Made by a program: the position numbers and the translations under genes. The notes beneath the pieces are model-generated. The model was given only the letters and a program-made list of their open reading frames with translations. It did no database searches and was not told the DNA's origin. This document shows, piece by piece, positions 47,228 through 55,961 of a stretch of 64,000 nt of DNA (position 1 is the first letter of the stretch; each line of letters opens with the position of its first letter). Origin of the DNA: Collimonas fungivorans (lineage in GTDB: Bacteria > Pseudomonadota > Gammaproteobacteria > Burkholderiales > Burkholderiaceae_D); assembly GCF_001584145.1 (NCBI RefSeq), contig NZ_CP013232.1, forward strand, positions 5,535,730-5,599,729, in the 5' to 3' direction.

Positions 47228-48328
47228 TTATTTCTTCCCTGCGGCGGCTTTCCACTGTTTCAGGAACGCCAGGCGCTTGGTCTGGTCCAGGTATTGCAGC
47301 AGGGCCGGAGTAATCGCGATCGGCTTCAGCGCGCCGCCCAGCTGGGTAGTCAGGCTGCCCAGGGTGTTGTGGCCGGTGACGTCAGCACGCAAGGCATACA
47401 GCTGGGACTCGTTCGAGATGATGGTCTGGCCGCGCTTGGACAGCAGGTAGTCGATCCACAGCTTGGCCGCGTTCATGTTCTTGGCTGATTTGTTGATGAA
47501 CACCACGCGCGACAGCACCAGGTTGTAATCCTTGGTGAAGGAGACGCCGATCGACGGATCCTTGGCGGCGCGCGCCTGGGCGTAAGAGCCGATCACGTTG
47601 TAGCCGATCAGGTTCTCGCCGGAGGAAATCCGTTCCAGCATGGTGCCGGTCGAAGATTGCACGCGGATGCCGACATCGCCGAAGGTTTTCGCCAGGTCCC
47701 AGAACTGCGGATTGATTTGCGCATCTTCGGTGATGAAAGAGAAACCGACGCCCGATTTTTCGATATCGTAGGTAGTCACCTTGTTGCGGAACTTGTCGGC
47801 CTTGGCGGTCAGCAGCTTGACCAGGTCGGCATGGTTGGCCGGCACTTCGTCGGCGCTCACCAGGCGCTTGTTGTACACAATGGCCAACGGTTCGAAAGTC
47901 GTGCCGTAAGCGCTGTCCTTATAGTTGGCCCAGGCCGGGATCGCAGCGGCTTCCTGCGATTTGTACACCGCGGCATAACCTTCGCTGGCCAGCTTGAACT
48001 GCAGGTCCATCGCCGACGACCACAGCACGTCGGCAGTAGCGCCGCCGGCAGCCGCTTCCGAAATGAAGCGGTTGTACACCTCGGTCGAATTCATGTCGTT
48101 GAACTCGACTTTGACACCAGGGTAGAGTGTGCTGAAATCTTTGATCAACGGTTCCGCAGCCTTGGAATCGGTGGCGCTGTAGATCACCAGCTTGCCTTCT
48201 TTCTTGGCGCCGTCGACGATCTTGGCGTAATCGGCAGGGTAGCCGGCCGGCGCCTGGGCCGAAGCATTCAGGGCCAGGCCCAGCGATATGGCGGCGATTG
48301 CGCCGGCCAGGGTTTTTTTGATAAGCAT
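47228..48328 (-). CDS. ABC transporter substrate-binding protein (FbpA/extracellular family 1)
   Basis: The 366-residue exported protein has the signal peptide MLIKKTLAGAIAAISLGLAL ending NASAQA. The mature part (KIVDGAKKEGKLVIYSATDS) is typical of ferric/AEP-type binding proteins. The Tyr-Tyr pair that binds Fe3+ in FbpA is not obvious near the C-terminus, so iron is not assured. CAGGAGATG precedes the ATG at 48328. It begins 133 bases after the Bug-type gene on the same strand. Confidence 0.9.
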   Translation of the reverse strand: MLIKKTLAGAIAAISLGLALNASAQAPAGYPADYAKIVDGAKKEGKLVIYSATDSKAAEPLIKDFSTLYPGVKVEFNDMNSTEVYNRFISEAAAGGATADVLWSSAMDLQFKLASEGYAAVYKSQEAAAIPAWANYKDSAYGTTFEPLAIVYNKRLVSADEVPANHADLVKLLTAKADKFRNKVTTYDIEKSGVGFSFITEDAQINPQFWDLAKTFGDVGIRVQSSTGTMLERISSGENLIGYNVIGSYAQARAAKDPSIGVSFTKDYNLVLSRVVFINKSAKNMNAAKLWIDYLLSKRGQTIISNESQLYALRADVTGHNTLGSLTTQLGGALKPIAITPALLQYLDQTKRLAFLKQWKAAAGKK

Positions 48329-48460
48329 GGGTGTCATCTCCTGAGTGTTATGCGTGCAGCTGCTTTTAAAAGACGCAGGCGAGCCGGCGCCAGCCGGGAT
48401 TAGGCTGCCGTTTGGCGTTGCTTGCGGGGTTTTTTGCCGGGCCAATTGCCGCGGCGGGAT

Positions 48461-49435
48461 TTATCTGATCAAGCCAAGCTGGTCCGATTGTTTGCGATAG
48501 TCTTCAACGGTTTTTTTAATGTATGCAGTCAGCTTGTCGCCGCTCAGCGCAAACGGATACAGTCCGTTGCGGGCGCGCAGCTGGTCGAATTCCGGGGTCG
48601 CCATCATCTTCTCGAAGGTGCCGACCCAGCGTTTGTAATCGGCGTCGCTTACCTGCGGACCCATATAGACGCCGCGGATGATCGGCCAGCTGACGTCCAT
48701 GCCCTGCTCGCGCGCGGTCGGCACATCGGCCAGTGCGCCTGGCAGGCGTTTTTCGGACAGCACCACCAGCACGCGGATCTCGCCGTCCAGCGAATGCAAG
48801 GTAGCTTCCGAGGCATCGCCGGAGATGATTTGCACGTGGCCGGCGCGCAAGGCGGTGAAGGCTTCGCCGCCGCCTTCCAGGGCGACGAAGCGCAGGTTCT
48901 TGGGATCGATCTGTTTTTGCTTGGCCAGCATGGAAATTTTCAGCCAGTCCTGGCTGCCTACCGTGCCGGCAGCGCCTATGGTGACTTTCGAAGGATTTTT
49001 CTTGAGGGCGTCGAGCAGGTCCGGCAAGGTCTTGTACGGTGAATCGCTGCGCACCGCAATCATGCCGTAGTCGACCCCGAGCGCAGCTACCCAGCGCACG
49101 TTGCTGACATCGGCATCGCCGTATTTTCCTTGCGCCAGGTTCATCAGCGAGCCGCCGGAAAACGCCACCAGCGTATCGGCTTCGGCGCGGCGTTGGGTAA
49201 CAATGGAATTCCAGGCCACGGCGCCGATGCCGCCTGGCAGGTAGCTGATCTTGACGGGATCTGCGGATGAAGATTGCAGCTGCAGGCCCTTCTGCACCAG
49301 CTTGCAGGTCACGGCCATGCCGCCGCCCGGTTTGGCTGGCGCGATACATTGCACATGCGACTGCACCGGCGCCGCGTTGGCGCCGAGCGTGACACATGCA
49401 CTGAGTGCAGCAATCCAGGTGATTACGGAATTCAT
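48461..49435 (-). CDS. Bug/TctC-family tripartite tricarboxylate transporter binding protein
   Basis: The 324-residue exported protein has the signal MNSVITWIAALSACVTLGAN plus AA. Bug signatures are present, including CIAPAKPGGGMAVTC near residue 30, YLPGGIGAVAWN and GAAGTVGSQDWLKIS. TctA and TctB membrane partners are absent, so it is an orphan receptor that may serve signalling. It is divergent from a TctDE-like two-component pair, matching systems where a Bug protein presents a carboxylate to the sensor kinase. Confidence 0.9.
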   Translation of the reverse strand: MNSVITWIAALSACVTLGANAAPVQSHVQCIAPAKPGGGMAVTCKLVQKGLQLQSSSADPVKISYLPGGIGAVAWNSIVTQRRAEADTLVAFSGGSLMNLAQGKYGDADVSNVRWVAALGVDYGMIAVRSDSPYKTLPDLLDALKKNPSKVTIGAAGTVGSQDWLKISMLAKQKQIDPKNLRFVALEGGGEAFTALRAGHVQIISGDASEATLHSLDGEIRVLVVLSEKRLPGALADVPTAREQGMDVSWPIIRGVYMGPQVSDADYKRWVGTFEKMMATPEFDQLRARNGLYPFALSGDKLTAYIKKTVEDYRKQSDQLGLIR

Positions 49436-49610
49436 TGTCTCCTACCCATTCTGTTGTTGTTTCACCTGCAATGCAGATGCGAAACCCAGGGCTTTATTCA
49501 TTTTTTTACATCATAACGGCGGCAGTCTTTCATTTTCCTTTCACTCAGATTTTGCCAAGCAAGGTTTTCTGTGTGAGTATTGACCGCCCCTTTTTGAATT
49601 CTAGCCATTA

Positions 49611-49630
49611 GTTGCCATAAGTTGCCATAG
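49611..49630 (+). promoter_or_regulatory. Direct repeats before tctD-like start
   Basis: GTTGCCATA occurs at 49611 and 49621, one helical turn apart, directly before the ATG at 49633, with a partial GCCATTA just upstream. No Shine-Dalgarno sequence is visible. It may be a response-regulator or translational control site. Confidence 0.45.
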
Positions 49631-49632
49631 CC

Positions 49633-50316
49633 ATGCGGATTTTACTGATTGAAGACCACGTTGAGTTGTCGCGCTGGCTGACCAAGGCGCTGCAGGATGC
49701 GCACTGGTCGGTCGAATGCGCCATGAACGGCGCCGACGCCGACAGCCTGCTGCACACCCAGCAGTATGCGCTGGTGATTCTCGATCTCAGCTTGCCGAAA
49801 ATGGACGGACTGGAAGTCTTGAAGCGCTTGCGCGCGCGCGGCAGCAAGACCCCGGTATTGATCCTGACCGCGCGCGGCGGTTTGCAAGACCGGGTGCAGG
49901 GCCTGAACCTGGGCGCCGACGACTACCTGGCCAAACCGTTCGAACTGGTCGAGCTGGAAGCGCGCGTCAAGGCCCTGCTGCGTCGCGCGCAAGGCGGCGA
50001 AGCGCCGATCTACAGCTGCGGCGCCTTGCAGTTCGATACGGTGTCACGCATGTTCAGTTATGGCAACGCGGTGCTGGCGCTGACGCCGCGCGAGCATGCG
50101 GTGCTGGAAGTGCTGATCAGCCGCGCTGGCCGCGTGGTGTCCAAGGAAAAACTGTTCGACGAAGTGTTTTCGCTGGTTGACGACGCCAATCCCGACGCCA
50201 TTGAAATCTATATTCATCGCCTGCGCAAGAAATTGCAGCGCCCCGGCGCCGAAGCAGTCGCCATCACTACGTTGCGCGGTCTCGGCTACCTGCTGGAAGT
50301 TGTTGCCGAAAAATGA
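49633..50316 (+). CDS. OmpR-family response regulator (TctD/QseB-like)
   Basis: The 227-residue regulator has a receiver domain with acidic pocket LLIEDH, phosphoacceptor Asp51 in LVILDLSLPKMDG and the conserved Lys in LAKPFE. A winged-helix DNA-binding domain with LTPREHAVLEVLISRAGRVV follows. It overlaps the kinase gene as ATGA. It probably controls the divergent Bug-ABC-porin genes. Confidence 0.93.
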   Translation: MRILLIEDHVELSRWLTKALQDAHWSVECAMNGADADSLLHTQQYALVILDLSLPKMDGLEVLKRLRARGSKTPVLILTARGGLQDRVQGLNLGADDYLAKPFELVELEARVKALLRRAQGGEAPIYSCGALQFDTVSRMFSYGNAVLALTPREHAVLEVLISRAGRVVSKEKLFDEVFSLVDDANPDAIEIYIHRLRKKLQRPGAEAVAITTLRGLGYLLEVVAEK

Positions 50317-51821
50317 AGGCGCCGCCAGTCCATCCGCATGCAGCTGCGGCTGAATCCAAGCCGGCAAAGTCTTTGGGCAGCCTGCGCAGCCAGTTGCTGA
50401 GCTGGCTCCTGATTCCCTTGCTGCTGCTGGTGGCGCTGGATGCATTTTCGGTCTACCGCAACGCGCTTGATGTGGCCGACCTGGCCTATGACCGCGCCCT
50501 GCTCGCTTCGACCCGGGCGCTGGCGGAACGCGTATCGGTGGTCGACGGCAAGGTGGTCGCCGATGTGCCGTATGTAGCGCTGGACAGCTTCGAAACCGAT
50601 ACCCTGGGCCGCATCTATTACAAGGTCACCGGTACCCGCGGCGAATTCGTTTCAGGCTACGAAGACCTGCCGGCCTTGCCGCCCGACGTGCCGCGCTCGG
50701 AAATCTATCCGGCGCTGGTGCGTTTTTATCACGCCAGCTATCACAACCAGGCAGTGCGCATCGCCGCCCTGTACCAGCCGGTGTACGACGATTCGATGCG
50801 CGGCATCGCCCTGATCCAGGTCGGCGAAACCATGGATGCGCGCAGCGACCTGACCCGCAAGATTTTATTCAGCACCATGTGGCGCCAGGGTTTGCTGGTG
50901 ACGGTAGCGGCTCTGCTGGTATGGTTTGCGGTGCGTTTTGTGCTGCGTCCGCTGATGCAGCTGAAAGCCGCGGTGGAAGCGCGCGCCACCACCGACCTGG
51001 CCGATTTCGAAGTCAACCAGGTGCACAGGGAAGTGCGGCCGCTGGTGGTTGCGATGAATGGCTACATGGGACGTTTGCAGGCGCTGATCACAGGGCAGCG
51101 CCGCTTCATCGCCGACGCTTCGCATCAGCTGCGCACTCCACTTACTGTACTTAAAACGCAGGCCGAACTGGCGTTGCGCGAACTGGATCGCAATCCTAAC
51201 GATGCGCGCGCCTGGCACAGCCTGCGCGAAATCGTCGCCAGCATTGCCGGCACCACCGATGCCACCGTCCACCTGGCCAACCGGCTGCTGACGCTGGCGC
51301 GCGCCGAGCACGGTGCTGCCGAGAGCGGCAATGAACCGGTGTCGCTCACCGACATCGCACACCAGGTCGGCATGGAACAGGCGCGCGCCGCGGTGAAGAA
51401 ACAGATCGACCTGTCCTTCGATGCGGCCGACCAGCTGATCGTCAGCGGCAATGCCTTGCTGCTGCACGAACTGGCCAGCAATCTGCTGGACAATGCGATT
51501 CATTACACCCCGGCCGGCGGCAAGATCGTATTGCGCGTGCGGCGCGACAGCGTAGCCCAGCGCGCTCTGCTGGAAGTGGAAGACAGCGGCATGGGCATCG
51601 CCGAAGAAGACCGGGAGCGCGTGTTTTCCGCGTTTTATCGCGCTCCGTCGGCGCAACAGCAAAACCCCAGCGGCGCCGGCCTCGGTTTGTCGATCGTGCG
51701 CGATATCGCCTCCGCGCATGGCGCACGGATTACCCTCTCCGCCGTTGAAGAGGGTAAGGAGCTGGCGCCCGGCCTGAAGGTGAGTCTCAGCTTCCCCTTG
51801 GTTTTATCGATGGATTCCTGA
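50313..51821 (+). CDS. Sensor histidine kinase (TctE/QseC-like)
   Basis: The 502-residue inner-membrane kinase has a first membrane segment at about residues 31-47 (WLLIPLLLLVALDAF) and a periplasmic sensor of about 140 residues of the 2CSK_N type. A second membrane segment lies at about 193-211. The dimerisation/phosphoacceptor domain has His271 in ADASHQLRTPL, and the ATPase domain has NLLDNAIHYTP, VEDSGMGI and GAGLGLSIV. All catalytic boxes are present. TctE senses tricarboxylates; the ligand here is probably a carboxylate delivered by the Bug protein (inference). Confidence 0.92.
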   Translation: MKAPPVHPHAAAAESKPAKSLGSLRSQLLSWLLIPLLLLVALDAFSVYRNALDVADLAYDRALLASTRALAERVSVVDGKVVADVPYVALDSFETDTLGRIYYKVTGTRGEFVSGYEDLPALPPDVPRSEIYPALVRFYHASYHNQAVRIAALYQPVYDDSMRGIALIQVGETMDARSDLTRKILFSTMWRQGLLVTVAALLVWFAVRFVLRPLMQLKAAVEARATTDLADFEVNQVHREVRPLVVAMNGYMGRLQALITGQRRFIADASHQLRTPLTVLKTQAELALRELDRNPNDARAWHSLREIVASIAGTTDATVHLANRLLTLARAEHGAAESGNEPVSLTDIAHQVGMEQARAAVKKQIDLSFDAADQLIVSGNALLLHELASNLLDNAIHYTPAGGKIVLRVRRDSVAQRALLEVEDSGMGIAEEDRERVFSAFYRAPSAQQQNPSGAGLGLSIVRDIASAHGARITLSAVEEGKELAPGLKVSLSFPLVLSMDS

Positions 51822-51899
51822 TAGCGTTGGGCATGCCGATAATCTGCGTCGGCCCGGTAAACAGTTGTGTGCGATGTTTCAATACGAAGGAGGCAGGTT

Positions 51900-52211
51900 T
51901 TGAGCGATACGCCCGTTAAAATAGTGCACGGCACAGCCCTGACCGATGAACAGAAAAAAGATCTGCTGCACCGGCTGGCGCGGGTCGAAGGCCAGATCCG
52001 CGGCGTGCAGAAACTGATCGCCAATGCCGCCGTGCCGGCCGATTGCGAAGGCGTCGCCCAGCAGCTGGCGGCGGCGCGCAAGGCGCTCGACAGGGCATTC
52101 GTCACTTTGCTGACGGATGCTATCGTCACTCATACCGCTGCCGCGGCCAATCCGGAGCAAGCCGAAAAAAACGCCAGGAACCTGGCTGCCTTGCTGGACA
52201 AATTTGCCTGA
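51900..52211 (+). CDS. CsoR/FrmR-family transcriptional regulator
   Basis: The 103-residue all-helical repressor has the family core HRLARVEGQIRGVQKLI and LAAARKALDRAF. The start is read as TTG at 51900 because GAAGGAGG lies seven bases upstream; the frame from 51867 has no such site. The first family ligand Cys is present (C49), but the positions 25 and 29 residues later are Ala74 and His78, where CsoR has His and Cys and FrmR has His and Glu. Metal or aldehyde sensing is therefore uncertain. No transporter or dehydrogenase target gene adjoins it. Confidence 0.87.
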   Translation: MSDTPVKIVHGTALTDEQKKDLLHRLARVEGQIRGVQKLIANAAVPADCEGVAQQLAAARKALDRAFVTLLTDAIVTHTAAAANPEQAEKNARNLAALLDKFA

Positions 52212-52316
52212 ACCGCAATAAAGTAATCGCTGAAATTTTTTAAGCGGACCAGCTATTCCTGCGCCGAGCTGCCATTCCTATAATTCTTTTCAGACGATAT
52301 CGAAAAGAGGAAGCGC

Positions 52317-52859
52317 ATGGTCCCAGCTGGCAATCACGCCGTCAGGCAATCCGGAACCGGCATGATAGAAGTGCTGGTGGCGATCGTCATCGCTGCCTTC
52401 GCCATGTTTGCCCTGATCGGCATGCAGACCCTCGCCTTGCATTACCAGAAGAGCGCGCATGTGCACAGCATGTCCAGCCAGTTCAGCGCCGACCTGGCCG
52501 ATCGCGTGCGCGCCAATATCCGCGGCGCCGATAGCGGCGCATACAACTTGTCGCAGCAGACCTATCCGGCCGTCGAGGAATCCGCGCCGTCCTGCTCCGA
52601 GTCGGTCGGATGCACGCCGCAGGAACTGGCGGCAAAAGATATCCAGGAATGGCGCGTCAGCCTCGCCAATGCGGTGCCCGGCGGCTGGGGCGAGATCGCC
52701 GGTTCGCTGGCGGACGGCTTCACGGTCAAGGTGTATTTCCTGGATCCGCCTGCCACCGGCGGAGAGCCTGACGCGGTCGCAAAGAACTGTCTGCCCAGCG
52801 CCGCTGACCCGGCCCTGCACAAAGATGTGATGTGTATCGCCACCGCTTTTTTTCCATGA
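52317..52859 (+). CDS. pilV: Type IV pilus minor pilin PilV
   Basis: The 180-residue prepilin-like protein has a short leader (cleavage likely after Gly13, SG/TGMIEVLVAIVIAAF) with the conserved Glu at +5. A hydrophobic helix and a soluble domain with two Cys pairs follow (CSESVGC, then NCLPSA and VMCIA). AGAGGAAG precedes the ATG. PilV helps start pilus assembly with the other minor pilins. It is the first gene of a tightly coupled pilV-pilX-pilY1 run; no fimT or pilW precedes it. Confidence 0.85.
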   Translation: MVPAGNHAVRQSGTGMIEVLVAIVIAAFAMFALIGMQTLALHYQKSAHVHSMSSQFSADLADRVRANIRGADSGAYNLSQQTYPAVEESAPSCSESVGCTPQELAAKDIQEWRVSLANAVPGGWGEIAGSLADGFTVKVYFLDPPATGGEPDAVAKNCLPSAADPALHKDVMCIATAFFP

Positions 52860-53374
52860 AAAAATCCTTGCGCCGGCAGTCGGGCCTGGTCCTCCCCATG
52901 CTGCTGATCAGCCTGCTGGTGATGATGCTGCTCGCCTTCAGTGTCTTGCGCGCCGCGCTGCTGGAAGAAAAAATGGCGGCCAATGCCGGCAACCAGCAAA
53001 TGGCTTTCCAGGCCGCCGAACACGCGCTGCGTTTTTGCGAAAACCAGCTGCAACTGTCGCCGATCGCCATTCCGCAGCTTAAGCAAGGGCCGGTGCCAGT
53101 CGATGGCGGCAACAGCAAACCCTATTGGGAAATCGCGGACAGCTGGCGCAACAGCGAAGTTTCGGTAGCCGTGCCACGCCAGGCCGGCGAAGGGGCGCAG
53201 CCTGCCGCACCGTCGCGCTGCCTGGTTGAACGGCTGCAGTTCGATGCCGACCTGCAGTACCAGCCGCAACTGCCGCCGCCACGCCCGGCGTTCAGGATCA
53301 CGGCAAGAGGCATAGGCGCCAGCAGCGCCGCAGTGGTGCTGTTGCAAAGCTACCTGCTCTTGCGTCAACCATGA
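52856..53374 (+). CDS. pilX: Type IV pilus assembly protein PilX
   Basis: The 172-residue protein overlaps pilV as ATGA. The N-terminus MKKSLRRQSGLVLPMLLISL is a PilX-type prepilin leader (GLVLP in place of GFTLIE, lacking Glu5), followed by a PilX_N helix (LEEKMAANAGNQQMAFQAAE). It is part of the minor-pilin priming complex with PilV and PilY1. Confidence 0.85.
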   Translation: MKKSLRRQSGLVLPMLLISLLVMMLLAFSVLRAALLEEKMAANAGNQQMAFQAAEHALRFCENQLQLSPIAIPQLKQGPVPVDGGNSKPYWEIADSWRNSEVSVAVPRQAGEGAQPAAPSRCLVERLQFDADLQYQPQLPPPRPAFRITARGIGASSAAVVLLQSYLLLRQP

Positions 53375-55170
53375 AAGCCGTTTTTGCCTGTATCTGCGCG
53401 TGCATGCTGACCTATGGTTACGCGGAAAATACGCCGGATGAGCCGCCGTTCATTTATACGGCGAGCTATGAAGCGGCAACCTGGCAAGGTCACGTCAAAG
53501 CCTATCCAATCGGTGAAACCGGCGTTTCCGGAACGGCGCAATGGGACGCCGCCGACCTGGTCCCAGCCTGGCAGCTGCGCCAAATCCTGACCGCGACGGA
53601 CGAGGACGCTGCGATTCCATTCGAATGGCAACACCTGGATGACCGGCAAAAAGCAGCCTTGTCATCGGAAGAGGTATTGCAATACCTGAGAGGCAACGAT
53701 ACGCTGGAAATCCGGCATGGCGGCCGGTTCCGCGATCGCCGAGGCAAACTGGGCGACATCATCAATTCAGTGCCGCTGTATGTCGGCTTGTCCGATTCCG
53801 CATACCAACGGCTGCCGGCAGAGGCCGGCGGCGACAGTTACCAGCGTTTCTTGAGCAGCAAGAAACAGCGCCGCGCCATGCTCTATGTCGGCGCCAACGA
53901 CGGCATGCTGCATGGTTTCGATGCCATCGATGGTGTGGAAAAATCGGCTTTCATTCCGCGCGCGGTTTTTAATAACTTGTCGGTATTGAGCGAAGCCGGC
54001 TATGTGCACAGGTTGTTCGTCGACGGCCTGCTGACAGCCGGCGACGCCTATCTCGGCAAGGGCGACAGCGCTGCGTGGAAGACCATTCTGCTGGGTTCAA
54101 CCGGCGCAGCTGCAAAGAGCCTGTTTGCATTGGACGCCAGCGATCCGGATGCGGCGCCTGGCTTTCCCTTGCTGTGGCAGAGAAGTGCGGAAGATGACGG
54201 CCAAGGAGCGCCCGACGACGACATGGGTTACCAGCTGGGTGAGGCTTTTGCGATTCGCCTGCGCAATGGCGACTGGGCCGCGATATACGGCAATGGCTAT
54301 CAAAGCGCAAAGCAAGATGCCGCGCTGTATCTGGTCGAACTTGCCGGCGGCGAGCTGATAAGAAAGCTGGTTGTCGATGCAGCTGCATCGCAAGCTCCCA
54401 ACGGTTTGTCGACCCCTGCCCTGGTTTTCAGCAAACAACGCGAGGTAAGCGCAGCCTATGCCGGCGACTTGCAAGGAAGCCTGTGGAAATTCGACCTGGG
54501 CGCAAGTGAGCCGCAAGGCTGGCAAGCTGCGTTCAATGGCCGGCCGCTGTTTGCGGCCGCCGACGACAGCGGCAAGTCGCAATCCCTCATCCTGCAGCCT
54601 TTGCTGGAACATCATCCCAAGGGCGGCGCCCTCGTCATGTTCGGCGCCGGCGACAAGCCGCAAACGACAAGCCTGTACGGTATCTGGGAAAAAACCGGCG
54701 CCGGTCCGATCGCGGACCGGAATCAGTTGCAGCGGCAAACCCTGGCAGAAGGCGAAACAGGGACATGGCAATTGAGCGGCAATGCCGTCGACTGGAACCA
54801 GCAGCGCGGCTGGTATATCGACCTGCCGGAAAAAGTCGGCCAGGTTGTCGGAAAACTGCAGATCATCGATGGCGTGCTGTGGGTGCTGACCTACTCTGCC
54901 GCCGAGGGGAAATCGTATCTGATCGCAATCGAGTACAGCACAGGCGGCGCCACACCAGATGCTGCCCTCGCCGATTTTCCGAAAAACGTCTCAATGATAG
55001 AAGTGGCGCCTTCAACCGTCACTCCCGCCGCCATCACCTTGCCTGACGGCCGCCGGCAACTGGTGATCAAGGGCCGCGACGGCAAACCGCATGCCATTCG
55101 CCTCAATACGCCAGAGCGGCGCCTGCTAAGGACATGGCGGCAATTGCCTGTACCGCTGACCCCTGAATAG
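53371..55170 (+). CDS. PilY1 family protein, short form lacking the N-terminal domain
   Basis: The 599-residue protein overlaps pilX as ATGA and starts with a signal peptide (VFACICACMLTYGYAE). It contains the PilY1 C-terminal beta-propeller, with GDIINSVPLYVG, MLYVGANDGMLHGFDA, GYQLGEAFAIRLRNGDWAAI and YAGDLQGSLWKFDL. Typical PilY1 proteins are over 1000 residues with an N-terminal von Willebrand-like adhesin part, which is absent. It may therefore prime pilus assembly but lack the adhesive tip. The reading frame is intact. Confidence 0.85.
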   Translation: MKAVFACICACMLTYGYAENTPDEPPFIYTASYEAATWQGHVKAYPIGETGVSGTAQWDAADLVPAWQLRQILTATDEDAAIPFEWQHLDDRQKAALSSEEVLQYLRGNDTLEIRHGGRFRDRRGKLGDIINSVPLYVGLSDSAYQRLPAEAGGDSYQRFLSSKKQRRAMLYVGANDGMLHGFDAIDGVEKSAFIPRAVFNNLSVLSEAGYVHRLFVDGLLTAGDAYLGKGDSAAWKTILLGSTGAAAKSLFALDASDPDAAPGFPLLWQRSAEDDGQGAPDDDMGYQLGEAFAIRLRNGDWAAIYGNGYQSAKQDAALYLVELAGGELIRKLVVDAAASQAPNGLSTPALVFSKQREVSAAYAGDLQGSLWKFDLGASEPQGWQAAFNGRPLFAAADDSGKSQSLILQPLLEHHPKGGALVMFGAGDKPQTTSLYGIWEKTGAGPIADRNQLQRQTLAEGETGTWQLSGNAVDWNQQRGWYIDLPEKVGQVVGKLQIIDGVLWVLTYSAAEGKSYLIAIEYSTGGATPDAALADFPKNVSMIEVAPSTVTPAAITLPDGRRQLVIKGRDGKPHAIRLNTPERRLLRTWRQLPVPLTPE

Positions 55171-55197
55171 CCAAAAAAACCGTGGCAGAGGCATGAC

Positions 55198-55280
55198 GTA
55201 GGGTGGGCAGATCTTCTGCCCACGCTGTATGTACTTCTCGCATGACCGACGGTCTGCGTGGGCACAAGTGCCCACCCTAC
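55198..55280. repeat. REP-like element, paired-hairpin form
   Basis: The left hairpin GTAGGGTGGGCAG/CTGCCCACGC and the right hairpin GCGTGGGCAC/GTGCCCACCCTAC are in mirror orientation. It lies between the convergent pilY1 and small exported protein genes. Confidence 0.87.
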
Positions 55281-55290
55281 GAGTTGGCGC

Positions 55291-55327
55291 AAATAAAAAT
55301 GCCGTTCAGACTTAACTGAACGGCATT
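55291..55327 (-). terminator. Rho-independent terminator
   Basis: Arms AATGCCGTTCAG (55298-55309) and CTGAACGGCATT (55316-55327) are followed on the minus strand by a T-rich tract. It ends the small exported protein gene. Confidence 0.85.
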
Positions 55328-55352
55328 GCGCGGGCAGCGGGCTTTTCAGGGT

Positions 55353-55670
55353 TCAATCATCGTCGTCGTGATGGCGGCGATGTTCACGCCAGTTGCGGCG
55401 CCGCCACTCTTCGCGGCGCCATTCGTCGTCGCGGCGCTCCCGCCATTCGCGGTGCTCGCGCCAGCCCGGCTCTACATAGACTGGCTGCGGCGGGTAATAC
55501 ACCGGCGCAGGAACGTAACGAGGTTCGTATTGCACCACCGGCGGGTAATACGGCCGTACCGGCGGATCGACATAAATGCCGACACCGACATTCACGCCGC
55601 CGGCAGCAGCGCTGCCGGAAGCAGCAGCGGCGATGGCGCCGAACGCCAGACATGCTAAAAGTTTTTTCAT
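55353..55670 (-). CDS. Small exported Pro/Tyr/Arg-rich protein
   Basis: The 105-residue product has a signal peptide (MKKLLACLAFGAIAAAASGS plus AAAG), a Pro/Tyr/Val stretch (YYPPVVQYEPRYVPAPVYY) and a very Arg/Glu/Trp-rich C-terminus ending HHDDDD. The layout resembles the small YXWGXW-like or virulence-associated envelope proteins common in betaproteobacteria; function is unknown. AGGAAACG precedes the ATG at 55670. The 291-base space 55671-55961 to the pilin gene shows no other gene. Confidence 0.75.
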   Translation of the reverse strand: MKKLLACLAFGAIAAAASGSAAAGGVNVGVGIYVDPPVRPYYPPVVQYEPRYVPAPVYYPPQPVYVEPGWREHREWRERRDDEWRREEWRRRNWREHRRHHDDDD

Positions 55671-55961
55671 TTCGTTTCCTGTTTGCCAGCACTGTTGCAT
55701 ATGGCGATATCGCCCGATGTTGTCATTCTGTAGCTTCAGTGTAGGGGCAATCGTTAGCCAATGTTGTTCTGAGGGGCAACAATTGTAACGTTAAGTAAAT
55801 GAATGTAGCGAAAACGGAATGAAGAATTGCATTTGATCGCCGTTATTCAAATGCAATTCCGGCTGCCGAGCCTTAATCCAGGCCGCATCTTGCATAAGCA
55901 GTAAGAACAAAACCGGATTTCGACTCTCTAACAGAAGCTTCACCAGATCAGAGAGGGCAAA

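Noticed and set aside
55881-55893. Sigma-54-like promoter before the pilin gene (GG and GC with TTGC)
   Set aside because: The GG-to-GC spacing is nine instead of ten bases, so it does not meet the strict sigma-54 consensus.
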